From positions 8,879,763-8,943,762 of the forward strand of contig JAZBQD010000013.1 of assembly GCA_036583965.1 (NCBI GenBank): a DNA stretch of 64,000 nucleotides. The letters run 5' to 3'. Positions 20,966 to 32,620 of this stretch are shown piece after piece. Within the stretch, counting starts at the first letter, position 1; each line of letters begins with the position of its first letter. Source of the DNA: Prunella strophiata. Taxonomy: Eukaryota > Chordata > Aves > Passeriformes > Prunellidae. A program made the position numbers and the translations under genes. The notes under the pieces were generated by a model. The model was not told where the DNA came from and ran no database searches. It saw nothing but the letters and a program-made list of their open reading frames with translations.

Positions 20966-23175
20966 CAGTGTTTGTGGAAGTGTTTTCTGAAGAAGCTGCA
21001 GTTTGAATTGAGCAGCTGTTGGTGCCATGTCCCCCAGGACAAGGCACTGGGGATGGCCCAAGGACAGTCCTGGCAGCATGGAGGGGTGGCAGAGCCCTGC
21101 TGCCCTGGGAAGGGCAATTTTTCCCTGACTGGATGATTTTCAGACAGAGACAAGCCCCCTCCATTTCAGCAGTCCAATACCAGCCTGGGAGGGGCGAACA
21201 TGATAAGGTGGGAAAGCCTGAAATAAAGCTTAACCCCTGAGATTGAAATGGAGTTGTTCAGCATTATTGGCTTGTAAATTGTTCCTGTGATGAGATTTAG
21301 TAAAAGACTGAGAGGTCTTTTGGCAGTGGGAGAGTATTTATGATGCTTTTGTACTGGTACACGAACACTTTTCTGTTCTGCCTGTGTTTGCAGCGCCCCA
21401 GAGGCCGTGTCCTGTTCCTCAGGGTGTTGTTGTACACACAAGAGCTAGCAGCCAGGGTTGGGCTTTTCCAGCCTCTTGCCTTCAGGTACTTTGTTGCAAA
21501 GGTAACAAAGGAGTCCCTGTCCTGGCAAGGAGGTGTGAAGGTCTGTGATCCATCCTTGAGAGCAGGAGAAGACCAGTGTCTCACTTAGGGGCTGAAGTCT
21601 TCCTTACACTTGTTTTTGGTGGTGAATCCCTGCTTTTCAGGCTAGGATCCCTGCTTTTCAGGCTGTGAAATGCCCTGGTCCTGCTTCTGTCTGGCTGCCA
21701 GAAGAGCCCATGATGCCTTGACCTGGCTTTGGGGGTGAAGGTTGGTGACCAGCAGCATCAGGGATGCCTGGGCAGGGTGATCTCCCTCCACCCTCCCTCC
21801 AGTTGCCTTTGGTGGCACTGGGGCTGCCCCCACTGGCACTGTGCTCTGGCTGAGGCATGCCAGATCACTGCTCCCACCAAAGCCAATTCCACATCACCAG
21901 GAGCTGAGTGCAGCAAGGGGCTGACAGGTCGTTTGCTGGGGGCATTTCCAACAACAAATGAGCTCCAGAGAGCACTCTCAAGGATGGGGAGTGCAGGAAG
22001 AGCTTACTGAGTGGAAGCCAGTTTTGAATTTACCCAAACATTGCCCCTTGTGTGAGCACAGAGGTCGTCAGGAGTGGGGGGAGCACACAGACCAGTGTTT
22101 CACTGGAGCAGTGGAGACATCTTCCTTTAGCACTCTGGTCACATACACAGCCACCTCTCTGCTGCTGCTGGCAGCCAGGCGCCTTTGTGTCCCTGTGCCC
22201 GTGCTGCTGAGTGTCAGAACCATCACTGATGCCACTCTGCATGCTGTGGAGGGGCTTCTCCCCCTTGCTGGTGCTGTTCCAGAAGAGCACAGAGAGTTCC
22301 CCTCCGTGGGGATTCCTGGGTGTAACAAGTCCATGAATCCTCCAGCATTAATGCCCCAGCCCAGCGGGGCATTAACTGCAGACCCACCACCTCCCTTGCT
22401 TGAGCTTTCTGAGGCAGGAAGCAAAACCTGTGTTTGAGCACAGACTGACAGACTTTTCAGGAAAGATTGCACCTCTGGGATTTCTGGAATAAGCACTGTA
22501 GCAGGTTGCAGCATTTACACACTGGTCATGTCGGGCCAAATGGGACAGGCTGCCCCTGCTGACTGCTGGGCTGGTTGCCACTGGGAATCTCACATCCGGG
22601 TTGCAGACACACTTGGGATTCCCCTGTTTGTATTAACAACACAAGCAAAGCTGAGCAGGAGCCTGGCAATGTGCACAGGCACTGCTCCTGTGGGGCTGGA
22701 GGGGATGAGCAGGGCCTTGCAGCAGCTCCTCCTGTGGTGCTGGCTGGCAGGTGGTGCCAGCCTGTGGGGACACCCTGCCTGTGTCTCTGCTGCAGACCAT
22801 CTCCTAGTCCTGCCCTTGCTTTTCCCTCCTCTGCTGGAGTTCTTGAGCCTAAAAGCAGCAAGCCAGAGAACCATGGCCTGGGTAGGAGCAGGGAGATGAG
22901 CCTGGGATGCTGCAAGATCTGGAGGAATTGGGACGTTGCAGAGAAAGGCAGTGTCACTTCCCACAGGAATGCTGTGACAGTGTGGACAGGAGGGAAGGGA
23001 TCAAGAGCCAACTGACCTCCAAAATGCAGGATGGAGGCACTGCCCCATGACTGCTCTGCTCAGCTGGACTCTCCTGGGAGCCTCAGACTGCGTGGAGATG
23101 CCTTGGACTATTCCCTGCTCCATGGATGAGCTGTTCCATGGGATACTCCCATCCTAGACGCCGTCAGGGTGGGAC
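20966..23175. other. Unique DNA, no gene recognised
   Basis: Mostly GC-rich. A roughly 22-bp direct duplication (core ATCCCTGCTTTTCAGGCT) occurs twice at about 21626-21664. The stretch 21190-21340 is AT-rich. Open frames up to 161 codons on both strands are mutually overlapping and unrecognisable. Confidence 0.42.
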
Positions 23176-23179
23176 TCAG

Positions 23180-23545
23180 GCACTGTCACTAGGATCATAT
23201 AAAACGTGATGGATCTTACTGTAATCCTTGGAGCCCACGTCAGAAGATACTCTCTAGATATCTATAAAACATGCTGGGATTTGCAATTAAAATACCTGGG
23301 TGGTGACTGTGCCCACAGCCTGCCTTCTCTCCCTCCCTCCCTGCATCCCTCTCTCCCTGCCTCTCTGGTTTGGAGCAGCTCCATGTAAACCCTGTTTTGC
23401 AATCACTGTTTAAATAACAAGCTGCCTTCAAAGGAATATATTTAGAACAGAGGGTCCCCCCCATAAGCACGCTCTGAATGTTTGAGTGATTTCAGCTGCT
23501 TTGGCGAGCGCTCTCTGTGATATCATGGGCCGAACATTTCTTTGT
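23180..23545. other. Candidate conserved non-coding element (two patches)
   Basis: Two AT-rich patches, about 23190-23305 and 23395-23545, flank a CT-rich string (TCCCTCCCTCCCTGC near 23331). The patches contain TATAAAACGTGATGG, TAGATATCTATAAAACATG and AATATATTTAGAAC strings, and a retained CpG pair in TTTGGCGAGCGCTC near 23501. No coding frame crosses them. Inferred regulatory DNA. Confidence 0.33.
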
Positions 23546-23695
23546 GGGTCTCTGAGCTCAGGCTCTGAGAAGCTCATGGCTCTGCAGCTCCTGCAGTCCC
23601 ACCAACAGCATTTCCAGCTGCTGGGGGTGGTGGATGTGTGTGCTGGGGGCACAGCTGCCAGCCCACTGCAGGTTGGCACAGAGGGAGCGCAGTCT

Positions 23696-23750
23696 GGGGC
23701 TGGTCACTCTCCCTGGGCTGGTCACTCTCCCTGGGCTGGTCACTCTGAGC
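23696..23750 (+). repeat. 18-bp tandem repeat, 3 copies
   Basis: The unit CTGGTCACTCTCCCTGGG is repeated in direct orientation three times, the last copy truncated after CACTCT. Because the unit is a multiple of three, overlapping frames on both strands show a six-residue repeat without coding significance. Confidence 0.88.
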
Positions 23751-26700
23751 ACTCCCAGTAGTGTGGCTGCTCTCAGTGCCATCTCTGGTGGAGTTGGCCA
23801 TGCTTTTGTGGCCTTAGGTGGCTGGTTATCATGGACCTGGTGTATTCCCTGTCAGTGCACTTGTGATTTTGACATTTTACCAAGGAGTCTCCGTGAGGCA
23901 GAGGGTATCTGGGCTCAGTTAAACACCAGTCTTCCCCAGAGGAGTACATTCACCCTGCTCACACATGCAACACCTCTGACTTGCTCCTGCAGCAGGCAAG
24001 AGCTGGGAGAATTTGCTGAACATCAAACGAATATCAATATTTTCATTTTGCAACCAACTCCTCCTCGCCCTGACAGCCAGGTGCCACTGGCACTCTAGCC
24101 AGGTGACTCAGCACTGCCAGCTGCCCTTGCCTTGGGAGCAGCCCCCCTGGCTCCCTCTGCATGGTACAAAGCCAGTTCCCTTCATTATCTGCTGGCTGCA
24201 GATGTTCACAGAGCCGTGAACCGGCCGCATTGGCATCGAGCATTTTAGGCGAGGTCGTGTTCAGATTTCTGAGAATTTTCCAGCAAAAGTGAAGCAGCAG
24301 TTTATGGGCAAAAGGACACCAGAGTCACTTACTCCCCTGTCACAGACACCCTGCTTCTGTGGGGACCCACCCTGCGTGGCAGGAGGCAGAGATGGGCTTG
24401 GCAGAGCCTCACTGGAGAGCGGGAAGAGCCCCAAGGAGATTCCTCACCTCCGAGGATCCCCAGGATGCTGCTGACAAGGGCTCCTTTGTTCCATGAAGGG
24501 CTCACCTGAGGAGTGGGACAGCTCCGGGTGTGTAATTAGCAACAGGAGCTGGGCCGAGCTCCTCCTCCCCGAGGCAGCTCGGTCGTGTCTCTGCAGCTCT
24601 CCGCATTTTTTGCCCAGGTGGTGAAGCTGAGGGGGGCGGTACAGAGGGATGGGCTCCACTCCCACCGTCCCTCCTCGCCCGCAGGAATATCTGCAGCAGC
24701 TCCCAGCCTGGCAGCACCGCAGCCTGATGGCATGGGACAGCCCCAGGAGCATGGGGACAATCCAGGGCACAGGGACAACCTGGCACCTGCAGCCACCTGG
24801 ACTGTACAGGGGAGCAAAGACACGGAGAGACCTAAAATGAGGACCTGAATTGCTGTGCAGAGTGTCCTTGCACAGCTGGCTGTGGTGGAGAACTGGGTTG
24901 CTGAAGCTGCAGACCCATTTTTCAGCTGCTGTTGGAGTGTCTGGAGAGAAGGGATGTGTATATTTTCAGTGAGAGATTCCCCTCAGTATTCCCACAAGAA
25001 TTTCTGAGGCTGTATTAGAATCCAGATGAGCCACGGCTGCTCCCAGCTCTGGGAGCAGAGCAGCAGCTGCAGGGCCCCAGCAGTGCCCCAGGGCTGAACC
25101 ATGGGCACAAGGGCTTTCAACCAGCTGAGAGAAATGCCTGGCTCAAGAGTTTTTTGTGCTTTGAAAACGTGTGTTGATGTCCCATTGGAGCAGCGGGTTT
25201 TGAAGTCCTGTGCTCAAAATTTTTAACGTGTGTTAATTTTCAGGCTGGGATCCCGTTTTTTCCATGTGGGATGCTTTGGGATGCACATGGTGCTGCCTCA
25301 GGTGGCCAGGCAGGGCTCAGCTGGGATGCTGGCACCCACTGGAGAGCAGTGGGTGTCTCAGGACCCTGGGGATACCTCTCCTTGGGCTTTTAAAGACTTT
25401 TTACATCATGCTGGGCACTGACTGAATGTACCCATGCCTGTTCCAGGACACATCTAGCTGTCCCCTTTGTTCTGGGCCTCTCAAAATACTCCTATTGACA
25501 TAAATCTAGTAAGATTTACTCCAGCCAGGATCTCCTCTGATGGCTCTGACCCAGTGAAGTGATGCCTTCCCCTGACTGGCCAGGGACAGTGCTGGTCCCA
25601 CAGGTCCTCCTGGGCATGGGTCTGTCCCAGGGCTGTCCCTTCACCTCCCACATGTCCCAGCTTTTGGAGGAGTGAGGGAGCAGGGGGAGGCAGCTGCTTG
25701 CAGGCTCCAGCATATGCTCGCCAAGGCTTTTCCTCCAAATGCTGCTCACTAGAGAAACAAAGAGAAGGAGAGAGATGAGACGTGCAGCAAACTCCTGGAC
25801 GCAGCCTTTGGCTCCTGGGTTGTGCTTTTCTCTGTCTCTGGTGTTAACTTGGGGCTGCATCCTTGTCCAGACCCCTCTGTTGTGGCTGTGTTGGGGGAGA
25901 ATGTGGCTCTGACCACCCCGTACCCCATCTCCCTGCAGGGAAAAACCCAGAGAAAATCATGTTCATGACAAAAAACAGGAGTAGAGATGGGGGAGGTTCT
26001 GCCCTGTCATGCTTCTCTTCCCTCACCATGCTCAGCCCCCCCTGGCCTGCTCTGGAAATAGTGGGAAGTGGAGCTGGGGGGTTGGCTGGGAGTGTGTCTG
26101 TTCCTGGAAATGCCCAGGAGAACTTTCTCACTGCGGCTCTCCAGGTAAAACCCTGTAACTTTATCATCCTCAAATAATATGAAAGCAGCCCCCTGTCCTC
26201 CAGGCACACAAAGAATGGCTTGATCCCTTGCTAACAAAGCCTCTTAAAAGATAAAGAGCAAAATACAAGGCAAGGAGAGCATGCCTGGCAGGCAGACAGG
26301 AGCTGGCCAGTATAGGCCAAATTCTTTAGGAGTTGAGTTTCCGTTTGGGCTCAGCTTTCCCGCGGATTCTATACACCTAAAGAAAACAAACCGTAATCCT
26401 ATCTGGGGCCCAGCACTCTATTTATTTCACCTGGTGAAAAGATCTTGCCAATTCCCCCACGCTGAAACCCAGCAGCTGCCCAGCAAGGGAGCTGGGCCAT
26501 AAGTGTGTTCTGCATTAGGGAAAAATTGATATTAAAATATAAATGTGGTCTTGCGAGGATGTATTTGCACTCGTAGTGTGTGGGACATTCTTCCAGGTTT
26601 CTCTGCTGTTTTGCTGTGTGATTTGGATCCCACTCAGTGCCTCTTCTCAGCCTCTGGTAATCCAGTTTCACAGACATAATCTGCAGATTACAAGGGAGGA

Positions 26701-29700
26701 AGTGCCCAGCCTCCACTCTCACCTCTCAGCTGCACCTCTCACCTGTCTCAGGTGAGGAGCTGAGCAGAGAGGGGCACTGACCACATGCCAACATTATTTA
26801 CACCTTTAAATTGCTCAGAATTAGAGTTCCCTCCCCTCCCTTCGCCTTCCTTTCTCCTTCACCTCCTCCTCCCCGATTCCCGTGGCTCTGGAGCAGCCAG
26901 GGCCAGCAGGGGCAGGCAGTGATCTGTGCCGTGCTGGCTGCAGCTCAGAGGTGGTGGGTGACACCCGTGGGTGCAGTCACAGCTCACAGGAACCCCCCAG
27001 AGCCCTGGGGTGTGCCTGCAGAAACACCCGCCCGCAGCACAGGCACGGTTGTGTTTCTGGCGAGCAAGGAGACAAAAAGCCAAACATTTTCCACTCTCAT
27101 TTCTCTTTCCTGCATTTTGTTACTGATACCTCCCCGTGGGCTTTGGGGCTCTGACAGACGAGCTCTGCAACGGATTAAAGGGTTACTGTGCTCAGCTGTC
27201 AGAGGTTGCCGAACCCGAGCGGGGTGGTGCAACCAGATCCTGCCTGTGCCCCGTGTGCTCCCCTGGCTTGTGCACCAGCCCCTGTGGCTGCCAGTGCAGG
27301 GGTGGAACAGGAGCCACAGCCACAAGCCTGACCTTCCTGAGCCTCCCCATTTACAGCTGGGTTTGCCCTCAATTCCACTTGCCCTTTCAGGCACACAGGG
27401 AGGTGACCCCAAAGCCAAACCTGTGGGCACACAAAGACTCTGCTGCCCTGGCCTTGTGCCCCACAGCAGTGGGGCTGTGGGGCCTCTGTCTGGCTGCCAT
27501 GGGCCTGGTCCAGCATCATTCAGGACCTTGCACAGAATGGCTGCTCAAACCCAAGGGCTGGGCCACTGCAGGGTCCCACACAGGCCGTGGCAGCTTGTCC
27601 CTGCCCACCCAAACCCCATCCTGCTCTCCAGCTGGGGTTTCTAGCTGAGACACTTCTGAATCCCCTGTAATTGGCAATGGTCATAAAAGAAAAGCCTCAA
27701 GTATTTGCAGTATTATCACAATCATTCCAGGCTTTCTGTGGAGATGGATGCTGCTGACAACATCTCCATAGCTGCTTCCCAGGCTGATAAGTCACCAAGT
27801 ATGAAGGAGGAATGGTGCAGAGATACCATCAGCATTTCCATGACGTGTTAATTCTTAAATATGACCAAAGGGAAGGGACTGTTTTCCAAAACTCCCCCTT
27901 GCTGCAGCTTTGAGCAGAGTCCTGTGAGGAGCTCTTGGTTCCTGCGATCACATTTGGGCTCACCAGTGACAACCTCGAGCCAAACCTGCTTCCTGACAGC
28001 CCCAGGGCTCAGCAGGATGGGGGCTCCAGGGCTGTGGGGTGCACTGGTGTCAGCTCTGCATGATGGTACCTCCTCTTCAAGGAGCCCCAAGAGCAGTGTG
28101 GGTATGGGGAGGTGTCACCTCTGTGCCACCCAGGGACAACTGGGCTTAGCTGGTGTCATTCAGACGTCTCCAGTACAGAAAAATGAAAATTAATGGTTGG
28201 ATGGGAACCCTGGATCTGTTTTTACGTGGCCAGCAGGGTTTTGGATATCTGGGCTGATCTGCCCAAGCCCAGGTCTTGCACAGAGAAGATGCTCATTTCT
28301 GGAGCCTCCTGGAGATGTGTCCTCTCAGGAGAGGGGGTGGGATTCCCCATGGAGGAGCAGCAAATGGCAGAGGGGCAGGCTGCTGCTGGACACTGAGCTG
28401 ACAAGAACCTGGTACAAGATGTCCTGGGAAGGGGCAGGGGACAGCATGAGGCTGCACCCCACAGAGCTGGGGAGCTGCAGAGGATCCATCGTCACACACA
28501 GTTATTAGATTAAGCACTGCTGGGCAAACTATGACTTTTTGAGGGGCAGGCAGAGCTCACCAGCTGTTTAAACTGTGATGGCTCTCAAATAACAAGATTA
28601 GGCAATTGTGGGCTACAGGAAGGATACCAGCAATTACTGCCTGATTGGTAAGAGCTGTAATTAAAGTGCAGTGTCTTTCAGCCTCTCGGAGCACAAGTCC
28701 GGTCCACGCGCAGCCATCCCTACATTTGGTTCTCATTTATTTGCCTCTCCAAACACAACCTCTTCTGCACCTTGTCAGGCACCTTCAGCAGCTGGTGCTG
28801 GATGTGGGCACAGATCTGGGTGCCCAGATCTGTGGGGCTGCTGTGTCCTCAGGGGCTGCCATGAGTGGGTGCCACCTCCCACCCCTGTCTGCCCTCGGAC
28901 ACATCCAACACACCTGGTGCTCCTCTCAGGGCTGCTCTAGTCCTTGATTTGGGACTGAGCTCAAGGGAAAGAAGAAGACAGAAACCAGCATCTTCTCCCT
29001 CTGTAACCCCCTTCCCTGCCAGGATGAGGTGATGCTCTGCCTGTGAGCTGCCTGTACGTGCTGCCTGCTGGCTCTGGAGCGCTGAGGAGGGAATCTGTGA
29101 GATGGTAAAATGCTCATATGCTTGTAGGTTTGCTCATCTTCTATCTTTGGTGATTCAGTTTATGTTTTAAAATGTAAAAAGGCCTCCTACGTACATGATG
29201 TCTCTATTGTATAAAAATATCAGCCATGGTATTTCAAAATATCTCCCTTTCCAACAGTGACTCCTCCCCGCCAGCCTCAGCCCCCGTCCCCACTGTTCCT
29301 CCTGGCATCCCAGACCAGCTGCAGCACCACGAGGGTGTGGGGACACTGAGAAGTGCTGCTGTCCCTCAGCTCTGAATGGATGTTTACTGCACCAAGGGTG
29401 TGTTGTCTACCAGAGGGTGGTTAACAGCAGTCCCCAGTCTGGGTGAGTTGAAGCTGGCTGTGATGGAAGGCAGCTGCTGGTGCTGCTGCTCCTCTGCCTC
29501 GCTCCATGTGCTGCGGCCGAGTGATCAGTGTTTTCCAAAGGGAGCCATCGATCACCTCTTGTGTTTGTTTATCCTCAGCAGACAAGGCACTGGGGCTTGT
29601 GGGAGTGGGATCTGTGGGCTGGGGGCTGCCCGTGCCAGGCAGTGCCCTGATATGCATCTCACTCCCAAGGGCTCTCTGTGTGCAGGTCAGGGTCTGGCCA

Positions 29701-30640
29701 GCCCAGCCCTGCTCTGCAGGCAGCACTGCAGGGATGCTCCACATCCATAAACTGCCCTGTGGCTGGAGCTGGGGGCTCTGGACAGGCTCACTGGTCCATT
29801 GCACAGACCTGGTGATGGCTCTGCCACCACAGCTCTCTGCAGGTGCCCCAGCTGGGACTGTGACACACGGGGTCCTTTCTGCACAGACACCTCACACCTC
29901 CAAAGGGACTCTCCAGCCAGAGCAGTGGCACACAGATAACTTGTCATCGCTAATTCTGAGCAATAGTAAAATTCCCTTTTTGGCCAAACATTTTGTTTGC
30001 TGCAGCTGCTCCTGTGCTGGGGAGGAATGGTTGTGAGAGGGACTCAGAGTCACATTGCTTGGGAAATGAATCTCCCTGCCTGGGATTGTCAGGTGAGGTT
30101 TGGAGTCCCAGGTCTGTGCTCTTTCCTCTTGGTTTGTGCCCTGGAACATCCCCAGATGGAGCTGCCCTTGCCATCCTGGCACATGGTCAGCTCAGCACAT
30201 GTTGGATGCTTTCTGCTAGAAATGAGTATTTCTATCAGAATGTCTTGAGGAAGGAATGGGGGAGGAAAGAAGCTTTATCTTGACTCAGATGTCCATGATC
30301 AGCTGAGCAGTGGTGCTGTGTGGCTGGAAGGACCATGGTGGGTCTGCCTTGTGGGCAGAGTCACTGCTCAGCCATAGACATATCCAGCTTACTGTCTTTT
30401 TCCAGGGAAGTTTGCTCAGCCAGTGCTCACGACACTGAACTGAAGGGATGCCACAGCCTCCCCAGCCCTGGTCCCACTGTGGACAGTTAACACTGCAGAA
30501 ATTAGTCTATTGGTGGCTCAGTTGTTTCTGATTAACTTAAACACATGCACCAACTCCAGGCTGTGGAGCAAAGCTGAATCTGTGGCTTGTACACATTCCT
30601 CTGTGGTCCCAGGGTGGTGGCAGCCAAACCCCTGTGCTGC
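23751..30640. other. Unique GC-rich DNA, no gene recognised
   Basis: Nearly 7 kb without an identifiable exon, transposon or RNA gene. Small AT-rich or CpG-retaining patches that may be conserved lie at about 24185-24300 (CCGCATTGGCATCGAGCATT), 26290-26560 (AAACAAACCGTAATCC) and 27660-27730. The longest plus-strand frame (277 codons, 26811-27644) and its overlapping neighbours have biased Pro/Ser/Leu/Cys/Trp peptides with no recognisable domain. I treat them as chance frames in GC-rich DNA. Confidence 0.42.
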
Positions 30641-30642
30641 CT

Positions 30643-31050
30643 GCCCAAGATCCCTGTCTGCCCCTCATCCCTGCCCTCTGGGATCTTTGCCCCCCATCCC
30701 TGCCCTCTGGGATCCCTTCTGCCCCCCATCCCTGCCCTCTGGGATCTTTGCCCCCCATCCCTGCCCTCTGGGATCCCTTCTGCCCCCCATCCCTGCCCTC
30801 TGGGATCCCTTCTGCCCCCCATCCCTGCCCTCTGGGATCCCTTCTGCCCCCCATCCCTGCCCTCTGGGATCCCTTCTGCCCCCCATCCCTGCCCTCTGGG
30901 ATCTTTGCCCCCCATCCCTGCCCTCTGGGATCCCGTCCTGCCTTTCATCCCTGTCCTCCAGGATCCCTGCCTGCATTCCTGCTCTCAAGGATCTCTTTCT
31001 GCCCCCATCCCTGCCCTCTGGGATCCCTGCCTGTCCAGGATCTCTGTCTG
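30643..31050 (+). repeat. Minisatellite with 29/32-bp units, 12 copies
   Basis: The core ATCCCTGCCCTCTGGGATC recurs at 30667, 30696, 30728, 30757, 30789, 30821, 30853, 30885, 30914, 30947, 30975 and 31007. Spacings are 29, 32, 29, 32, 32, 32, 32, 29, 33, 28 and 32. The 29- and 32-bp forms differ by a 3-bp length change in the linker (TTTG versus CCTTCTG after GGATC). The middle copies are nearly identical; the last three are diverged. Unit lengths of 29 and 32 are each one less than a multiple of three, so frames rotate and several 190-234-codon frames result on the plus strand. None is likely to be a gene. Confidence 0.96.
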
Positions 31051-32620
31051 GTGTCCCAGCCAGTGTGGGTGGTGGCAGTCAGCAGTGACACTTGGCTGGG
31101 GACCCTCAGCTGGACACCCTCGGCTGTATACCCGACTGTGCAGTGCTTTCAAGGGGCCGGGTACATTTTTTTTTTTTTTTCCAAGATCCTATTTTCTCAT
31201 GCCAATCCCTCAGCTGTCCTTGGGAACGCGGCTGCCAGCGCGGCGGCGGAGGGAGCCCGCGATGAGCGATGCCACAGAGCGACCCCTATAGTTAAGGTTA
31301 CATGAGAATTTCTATAGGCTAAAAATTTTCCCAAACATTCACCTGCTGGGCTTAAATTTTCCATGCTTGTTGTTTGCCTGAAGGTGAATTGTTGTCAAGC
31401 TTGAGAAAAATTCCTTTGGCTGTGTCTGTGTTATGGGAGAAGAGAAAATTCTCGCTTCCCACTGGAAAATCTTTAGCTACTTTTTCCCCCCTTCTCCTTC
31501 AGACAGGACTTCAGAAAATAGCCTGGAGCCTGAAAAGCCTCGGAACTTGGCCTGGCCCAAGTACCTCAGTGGGAAGATTAAAGCGAAGGAAAAAAAAGGA
31601 TAAGAAAATGGGAAACTGGGCAAAGAGGCTGGGGGAGGGCACAGCTGTCAGAGCATGCTCTGTCTTGCCATGATTCCTCTCCTGTCTTTTTTTTTTGCTG
31701 TTGCCTCGAGCATCACGAGCTCCACCGGCGCAGATGGAGCCGGGTTCGGTGTTTCGGGCAGGCGGGGCTTGCCCGGGGTGGGGGTGGACGGGGCTGGGGC
31801 CGGTGTTGGCTCCTCACACCCCGGGCACACCAAGGGTCCGCGTTTCCTTCCGTGCTGTGCAGCTCTGAGTGATAAAAACAAGGGGTGGCCACTTCCCCCT
31901 TCTCCAAAACCAGTGGTTAATCGGGGACAGGACTCCAGGCTGAGAAGGACTCCGGGAATTTTCATGTTAAGAAACTTTTTGTGAAGTTGGTTGTTTGGTA
32001 TTTTTTTTAAGGAGCTGAGCTCCGAGCAGGATCTTTGTCGATGAGGAGTTGAAGTTGCACCATCAAAGGAAGGAAATATGAAAAGGTGGATTCTTACACA
32101 GATTTTCCCTCTGTGGTGCTTATGAAGTTTTAGAAAGTGATTTTTATTTTTATTTTTTTTTTAATAAAAGTGCAGTTTAGTAAATTGGGCCAGACAGCAA
32201 ACCGTGTAAGAACATGCACATCCCTGCATGAGTTCTCTGGGTTTTGGAAATGTGAAGGATGTGTTTGAGAATGAAGGACCCCCTGAATGCATGGCCAGCA
32301 GAGCTGTGGGTCAGACAGAGTAAATGAGTTATTCAGAGGGTGCCAAAGGTGGGATTTACACTTGACTCTCCAACCCCAACTGGGAAAACCCTCATGGCAT
32401 GAAGTGCACAAGCTGCTGGGTGCAGGGTGAGGATTGACTGCTGTGTTCTTGACTGTTTTGCAGTTATGCAACCAGAGCATCACATTCCTGTCATTTTTGC
32501 ATCTCATGCTGGCTCCTGCCTTTGGCTGGCAGGTATTTTCTGGAAGGAGAGGTGATTCCTGCCTTCCCCCCTCCCTCCCTCCTCCAGAAGCTGCAGGCAC
32601 TGCTCTGCCTCTCCCTGCAG
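31051..32620. other. Unique spacer between minisatellites with two small CpG-rich patches
   Basis: The spacer has a 15-T run (31166-31180), a CpG-rich patch at about 31224-31285 (GCGGCTGCCAGCGCGGCGGC and neighbours) and a second at about 31708-31860. AT-rich sequence (TATAGTTAAGGTTACATGAG) lies between. A plus-strand frame from 31655 to 31984 starts with a hydrophobic, signal-peptide-like stretch and continues Gly-rich, but matches nothing I recognise and has no supporting splice signals. The CpG patches are too small to call a promoter island with confidence. Confidence 0.4.

Noticed and set aside
26811..27644. 277-codon plus-strand ORF
   Set aside because: No recognisable domain, biased composition and an overlapping frame of similar length. 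Expected by chance in GC-rich DNA.
30510..31305. Pro/Ser/Leu-rich ORFs of 192, 223 and 234 codons
   Set aside because: By-products of the 29/32-bp minisatellite. Three overlapping frames show the same peptide motifs in rotation.
31655..31984. 109-codon ORF starting with a signal-peptide-like hydrophobic run in a CpG-rich patch
   Set aside because: The hydrophobic run derives from a T-rich string (Phe/Leu codons). The rest is Gly-rich from GC-rich DNA with no domain; no transcript evidence can be seen.
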